This document shows positions 57,901 through 64,000 of a stretch of DNA of 64,000 bases, in pieces (position 1 is the stretch's first letter; every line of letters begins with the position of its first letter). The position numbers were made by a program, and so were the translations under genes. The notes under the pieces were generated by a model. The model saw only the letters and a list, made by a program, of their open reading frames with translations. It did not search any database and was not told the DNA's origin. The stretch is from Alviniconcha marisindica (lineage: Eukaryota; Mollusca; Gastropoda; Provannidae), in contig JABMCL010002057.1 in assembly GCA_018857735.1 (NCBI GenBank), positions 133,501 through 197,500 on the forward strand, in the 5' to 3' direction.

Positions 57901-60900
57901 GTGTTCCTTGTTTGCCAGAAATTTATTGATCGGAGCAATTCTGCAATGCTCACTATTGAATGTTTGAGCTCATCTGGGTTCTGCTCAGTCCTGCAAGTTT
58001 ATATAGGGCCATACATGTGCTCTTTTAGATGATTTAAAAAACAAATTGGTTAAGAGCTGTGATTGTGAAATTTTGAGTAATGATAACCTCAGTTGGGATC
58101 ACCATGTTTATATCATCATTTGATTCATTACTGTGGCCCTTTGTCAAGATCATCGTCATGGGAGAATCTGAAGTTGAAGTAAAAGTTGCATTTTCCACTT
58201 TGAATGCAAGTCATCAGAGCTTCTGCTGTGCTTGCTTTAATTTTTGAATTGACTTGTGTTGCAACTTGCAGACATGCAGACCAACAAGGTTAATGAACAT
58301 ATCAAGGTGGTGTACGTAATCAAAGTGTTGAGATTTTGTGTGTGTGTGCGTAGGACTAGCTGCAGAGGGCTGAGGGTTGTGAGTTGCCTGCCCCCATTGT
58401 ACCCGATACAGAGGTGTAACACCACTAGTTATGCTGTGGCTGTTCCAGACTATATGCTGGCAACTTTGCAAAGCTGTTTTCCGGTCTGTGTGTGTCGCCA
58501 CAGCATTAAAAGACATTGCTTATTTACAATATTGGTAAAGATTGACCAGGGCTTATTTACAGTGTTGGTGCTACTTCTGTGCATTGACTGGCCAGGGCTT
58601 ATTTACAGTGTTGGTACTGCTTCTGTGCATTGACTGGCCGGGGCCCATATATATGATGAGCAAAGCAAGTTAAAGGCAGATAGCCCCTTACTTTGATTTG
58701 CCGAAGACTCCATAAGTCTGGCTGTCTCCTTACACATGCATGAGTCACCAATAGCCTCAGAAATAGCTGTCGGCTCATGTTTATTTTTAGATTGGGAAAT
58801 CCCATAATTTGCCAACACTGCAGCATGAATGACGTTGAAAACTCAAAACTGATTGGACACCTTGTGATGGCAGTCCCAAGTTGAAAATTTGTTCAGTATA
58901 GTAATTGACTAGTTAGTCTAGTATAATAATTCTGAATGATTAGTCGAATGTTTTTGGTTACAAAAATGTAAATCACTAAATGTCACATCGAATGAATATA
59001 GTATAGATAGAGTTGCAGTAAGGACTTGTGACCATGTCCCTTTGATGGAACTAGAAGAAAAATGAGAAGAAGAGTAAAGGACAAAAGTCACAAATTATTC
59101 GCTCTTGAAAAGAGTGATAATTTTTGTAACATTGCTTTAATTGTCATAATGTTCTGCATAGCATTTTTTCCCTTGAGGAATTTACAGTACTGGGCAACCT
59201 CAGTTCATGATGCTGTGAGCTGGATGCATTGAAACCACAAAAACTGAAAGCCTTCTGATTTTGCTGCTAAAGACATTCACACTAGCTCACAGCGTTACAG
59301 AGCATTGGCTGTTGAACAGTAGGGTAGACATAATGCAACAAAAAACGCAGTCCCTGCTAAAAAGCTATCTGAAACAGTTAACCCTTTTTCTGCCCGTATG
59401 ACATCCATGGCGAAGCGTTTCTCACTTGCCAGAAAGACGTCATGGGATGCCCTGCTCGAACTCTGGCTGTTGGTGCATGCTCATGAGAGGCCACGTTCTA
59501 GAGAGAGAAAAATGAATGTTTCTGGCTAGCTTAACCCATGTGCACAGCTCTTTTGGAAAGATTGAAACTGCTGCACACAATCTTTGGCCGGGAGATGGTT
59601 AATCAACACGATGTGAAACAGCTAATCACCAGGGGGAAAATGACTGATGTGCATTATGTACTGGAGATGACCAGTGCTGCAGTCGGTTTTGTTTGGTTTT
59701 TGTGTCCAATTTCATTTGGATGGTGAACGATATTCCTGAGCGCTGTTCTTCATGCACTGTGCTGTACATAGAACTGTTGAGCCTGAAGTCTGCTGTGCTT
59801 GCATAGCTGCTGTTGTGCTGTATGTGTGTTTCGTATCGCTGCTGTAAGTTGCTGTTTTTGATATGATTATGCTGCTTTAATTTTCACTGTCAAACTCCTG
59901 TTGGCCATGCATTCCTACCACGCTGCTAACGGAATTTGAACTGTTGTGACAGGAAGTTGCGAAAGTATGGTGCTGGTGTGCCATGCTTTCAGCGTGAGAG
60001 CAGCACGTGGTGGACCTAGCTTTTGAGAGGTTCCATTTTTGTGTGCGTTGTTGTTTATAAAGCGTTTGTGTATATCACTGCGTTAACTTTTCATGTTCTT
60101 CCATTAAACCAAGTCCCCCTTCCCCTGTAGACTGGTACCAGAGCTTTGCATACATGGGCAACTTTCTTCTGAAAATCTGAAAGAGGGTGGTGCCCTTTGA
60201 GTGGCTTTATTCTGTCTTTGAGAAAGACTTTACATCTGGGATAATGTTTTCATCCTCCCATGAAAATGTCCTTATTGTAGAAGTCAGTGTACCTGCAGAC
60301 AAGTATTCTTTCTGTAGAAATTTGATCATTAAAATCATTTGCTTTTTATTCATGCCATGTAAATAAAATACTTAAGAATTTGTCCTGTTTTAAGAAAAAT
60401 GCAAACTGTTGTTTTCCAGATTTTTATTTTATCAATTTTGAAGTTTGCATGGTTGTGAATGCACTGACAAAATCACACACAAAGTGGTTTTCACAACTAT
60501 TTAAAGTGATATGTGTTTCTGAACTTGGTGGAAAAGTTCACATTGGCTTTTTCTCTATTGGAGACTAATTGAAGGTGATGTGTCTTCAGCCTCAAACTGA
60601 CATCCCCACCCCCCCCCCCCCCGACTTGCTGGTGCATTTTCTTCTTCTTTGGCTGCAGATGCAGATGGAACCAGGATTTTGAAAGTTTACATTTTAAAGA
60701 AATGTGCATGTTTCTAGTTTCTGTGGCCATAACGCATTTTCAGGGACACATCAGGCTGGAAAATAAGTTTTTTTTTTTTTTTTTTTTACCCCTCTGTTTT
60801 GAATGCAAGCTGACTGAGCAGATTAAAGATTGATTTTTTTTTTTTTTTTTTAAATGGAGCCATGAACATAGTGAATGTAGCAATGCCACAAAACCAGAAC

Positions 60901-61009
60901 AGAAGCAGAACACCAATGGTGTCCCCAGTCAGCAGCTTAACTGCCTGAGTAGTTGCACCCAGGAGCAGCTGTCAGAAGCGTTGGGCAATTTCCTGTCAGA
61001 AGTGTCATT

Positions 61010-61890
61010 CATTGTCATGTCAGGTTCTGTTGGATAGAGTTCTATCAGTTCTGAAAAGCCCTGGCCCTGGTGTGACCTGTTGGAGATGTCATTGTCATTC
61101 ATTATTTTGTCAGATTCTGTTGGATAAAATTATATCGCCGCCCTGGTGTGACCTGTTAGAGATGTCGTCATTTATTGCCTTGTCAGGTTCTGTTGGATGA
61201 AGTTCTATCAATTCTGAAACACCATCGCTCTGGTGTGACCTGTTGGAGATGTCGTTGCCATTTACTGTCTGGTCAGGTTCTGTTGGATGAAGTTCTATCA
61301 ATTCTGAAACACCATCGCTCTGGTGTGACCTGTTGGAGACCTGTTGGAGATGTCGTTGCCATTTACTGTCTGGTCAGGTTCTGTTGGATGAAGTTCTATC
61401 AGTTCTGAAACACCATCGCTCTGGTGTGACCTGTTGGAGATGTCATTGCCATTTACTGTCTGGTCAGGTTCTGTTGGATGAAGTTCTATCAATTCTGAAA
61501 CACTGTCACCTTGGTGTGACCTGTCATTGTCTTATCGGGTTCTGTTGGATAAAATTATATCACCGCTCTGGTGCGGCTTGTTAGAGATGTCATTCATTGT
61601 CTTATCAGGTTCTGCTGGATACAGTTCTATCAGTTCTAAAATACCATCGTCTTGGTGTGACCTGTTGGAGATGTTATTCATTGTCTTGTCATGATTCTGT
61701 TGGATAAAGTTGTATCACCGCCCTCATGTGACCTGTTAGAGATGCCATTTATTGTCTTGTCAGATTCTGTTGGATAAAGTTACATCACCGCCCTCATGTG
61801 ACCCATTAGAGATGTCAGTCATTCATTGTCTTGTCAGGTTCTGTTGGATAAAGTTCTGTCAGTTCTGAAACACCATGACCATCGCCCTGA
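61010..61890 (+). repeat. ~90-bp minisatellite
   Basis: About ten units containing TCAGGTTCTGTTGGATGAAG, TTCTATCA, GGTGTGACCTGTTGGAGATG and a CATT run. Period 90 between 61183 and 61273; outer units are diverged. Confidence 0.92.
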
Positions 61891-62709
61891 TGTGACCTGC
61901 TTGCCGTTCAAACCCGCGTACTTACCTTGTTTTTAGTGCTACTTGGGAGCCGCTAGAGTCCAAAGGGTTCACTCATGACTGACACGTGGGCCACTCTCTA
62001 TCTCCAGAGTGGTGGTTTAACAGTAGTTAGCATGGAATGTAAATAAATGTTTTCATTTGCTCATGTTGGCCCTTGTCTGCTTTTCATAACTCAATCATGA
62101 ACGAGTATATGGATGAAATATTTGTTAGTTCAGTTGTAGTGTTGGCAGATGTCTAGTTACTAAAATTAAGTTTCGTCCTATTGCCTGAGTTTTTGGAAGT
62201 ATTAAAAGAACTGGAAAATGGAGTTGATGGGAGGAGAAATTGATTTTGTATTGTGAAACAAAGTAGTTTTTTTGTTTTTTAAAATTATTAGTGCATGTTT
62301 GTTTTTGTTTGTAGATCTGACATCAAAAGGACCAGGGCTGATTCATTAACTGTGTTATACATATGATGTATAATGTTATAGAATAAAGTTTGATACACAG
62401 TAAAAATCATTTGCATTGGAAGATGATGGAAGAAAAGATAAGAAGCCAATAGAATAATAAAACTTACAATAAAATGAACTCTGGTTTTGTGTGTGCGTGT
62501 GTGTGTGTGTGCGCACGTGTGTGTGTGTGTTTATGGGTGGCCACAGGGTAACCAACTTAGAATTTTCAGTTCCAAGGATGAAGCTCTGGTTTGTGATGTA
62601 GGCAGGATAGAAATTAAGTGGGAAAGAGCAGGCATTTGACATTGTGCTCAGTATATGTTCAGGTACTTATTGAAAAGTTGTTGTATTTAGGCAGTGTAGT
62701 TGGAAATCA

Positions 62710-62751
62710 GCCCCCCCCCCCCCCCCCCCCCGGTTTGTGTGTTGTGTGTGT

Positions 62752-62784
<33 letters not shown>

Positions 62785-62795
62785 GAGAGAAGAGA
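62710..62795 (+). repeat. Poly-C run followed by (GA)n
   Basis: About 22 C, a short GT stretch, then interrupted GA units. Confidence 0.93.
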
Positions 62796-63099
62796 GAAAC
62801 CAAGTCGTCATGGGGGCCAAACTGAAAGTGTTGATGTGTCAAGCGGCATGATTGGTTTTACTGAAATGACGGTTTGCTCATTACGGGCCAAACGTTACGT
62901 CTTCTCCAACGTTTTAACTTCAGGGCAACTTTTTCGCGCCTCGGGATGGAGGGAACCGCAAAAATGGAGTAGAATTGGATGCTTTTCATTTATGCATTCT
63001 GCAAATTACTAAGGAAAGCTGTCAAGAGGTTAGAGTACAATATCATTCTGAGATGGTGAAGGTGGCTGAATTATGAGTGCATTTGACAGCAGACACGCG

Positions 63100-63106
63100 C
63101 GCACAC

Positions 63107-63153
<47 letters not shown>

Positions 63154-63200
63154 GTACAGACACACACACACGTACATACACACACGCACGCACACACACT
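63100..63200 (+). repeat. (CA)n microsatellite
   Basis: Interrupted CA/CG units. Confidence 0.93.
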
Positions 63201-63339
63201 CAAACCAGACAAAGAGAGGTATGCTCGTCCGCCATTTAAGAGCAAGATTCCTGATTCCTCTTTCACAAATGATCTTCGCTAAACAAACACGCCTTTTCTG
63301 TGGCTGCCATAAAACTCATTGCTTCCTAAAGACCATCTT

Positions 63340-63560
63340 CCCCGAACCCCCTCCTCCACCCACCCTCAATCACCCCCCAACCCTCCCTCCCTCACCACCG
63401 CCTCACCCCACTAGACCCTACCCCCCTGCCCCCCCCCCCCCCCCCACCTCCACACACACACCCATCCCCCCTGACACCCACACACCCATCCCCCCTGACC
63501 TCCTCACACCCCCAACTATCCAACCCATCGTCCCCTTCCAACCAGCCCTTCGCACGTCAC
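63340..63560 (+). repeat. C-rich low-complexity tract
   Basis: CCC/CCA-rich DNA with a pure C run of about 17 near 63429. Open frames here are composition artefacts. Confidence 0.85.
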
Positions 63561-63642
63561 CCCACTGACACTTCTGTTCATTCCTTTCTTCTTTCTTCGC
63601 TGTCCACAGCTGACCTCTGCCTTGGCCTTGCACATTCCTCAC

Positions 63643-63783
63643 TTGTTTGACCAGAGGGTAGCGGGGTGAGCCGCCAACGCTCGCTGACCAGCGTCCGGCG
63701 CGAGCGCCCTGATCGTGCAGGGACGGCGGGGGCGGCTGCTTTTTCCGGGAGTGTCGCCTTTCCGACCCCTTAGTGCCGGACAT
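63643..63783 (-). CDS. Possible first coding exon of an unidentified gene (partial)
   Basis: Open from an ATG (MSGTKGSERRHSRKKQPPPP...) for 47 codons to ...SPRYPLVKQ and a donor CAA|GTGAGG. The stretch 63650-63790 is CpG- and GC-rich, as coding or promoter DNA is in this genome. The encoded piece is basic and proline-rich, typical of a disordered N-terminus, and I recognise no family. No further exons of this gene were found in 54-63.6 kb. The plus strand of the same DNA has a strong acceptor at 63609 followed by 19 open codons, so the strand is uncertain. Confidence 0.35.
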
Positions 63784-64000
63784 TGTGCGGTCCGTCTCCG
63801 CGGCTCCGTTGTTCAGCTGGGGGTACGGCAAACTCCAGGCACTGGTTTACGACATCCTTCCTTCAACCACTGCCGTATTTAGTTACGCGTCCAGAACTTG
63901 AACTGTCAGCTAACGAGCAGTTTTTTTGTTGGTGCTCAAACAGTAGTAAGTTTGTTACAAACAACTCAAATTATATCACACATTTGTTTTATAACTGACC

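Larger units (their letters stand above)
56151..63600. other. 3' flank of CECR2, no convincing gene
   Basis: AT-rich, with minisatellites at 57525 and 61010, a roughly 51-bp duplication near 58549-58640, poly-C at 60608 and poly-T at 60768-60788. Candidate poly(A) signals lie at about 60361 and 62381 on the plus strand. Confidence 0.5.

Noticed and set aside
58599..58826. Minus-strand frames of 71-75 codons
   Set aside because: Two overlapping frames are open, there is no start context or splice signal, and no family is recognised.
59378..59535. TTAA...TTAA segment starting CCCTTTTTCTGCCC, like a piggyBac end
   Set aside because: The right end does not match the left in inverse, so only one terminus is suggestive.
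61012..61584. Repeated open frames on both strands over 61-61.6 kb
   Set aside because: Produced by the roughly 90-bp minisatellite, whose period is a multiple of three.

Overview
The window is animal nuclear DNA. Genes are split into many exons with GT-AG introns. Intergenic and intronic DNA is full of microsatellites (CA, GA, TA), long poly-C/poly-G runs, minisatellites and small transposons. The two large genes are animal chromatin genes. A lophotrochozoan, probably a gastropod mollusc, fits best, but that is inference from repeat style and divergence rather than proof.

Gene A (minus strand, coding 27686 down to 3289) is a complete member of the QSER1/PRR12 family. Fourteen coding exons join with consistent phases into a 1427-residue protein with a huge low-complexity Pro/Ser/Gln exon (23444-26314), an AT-hook-like stretch and a C-terminal DUF4211-type region spread over small exons. 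Gene B (plus strand, coding from 32017) is a CECR2 homologue, the bromodomain subunit of an ISWI remodeller. Fifteen exons join in phase through 50913, and a short proposed last exon at 53917-53949 gives 2126 residues. The two genes are head to head over a roughly 260-bp interval with YY1-like and ZNF143-like sites, so a shared bidirectional promoter is likely.

Layout: 1-3288, 3' flank of gene A, mostly minisatellites. 3289-27737, gene A exons and introns, holding a TTAA-flanked foldback element with a broken PYxFEP-type reading frame (7980-8762), a SINE-like retroposon with a 12-bp target duplication (11070-11245), three places where an exon edge with its splice site has been duplicated, and an unexplained cluster of a palindromic motif at 15.68-17.17 kb. 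31665-32016, promoter region. 32017-53949, gene B, with a piggyBac-like remnant in intron 2 (33945-34655), a 71-bp array against the exon 6 acceptor, a minisatellite overlapping a bromodomain exon acceptor, and a 1.5-kb inverted-repeat transposon in the last intron (52233-53740). 53950-63600, 3' region of gene B with three more minisatellites and no convincing gene. 63643-63783, a possible first coding exon of an unidentified minus-strand gene.

Both main genes act in chromatin. CECR2 proteins partner ISWI ATPases and read acetyl-lysine; QSER1 in vertebrates is reported to work with TET1 to keep developmental promoters unmethylated. A shared promoter would co-express two chromatin regulators. 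No standard RNA gene or CRISPR array was found. All exon boundaries are read by eye from splice sites, phase and family similarity, without transcript evidence.
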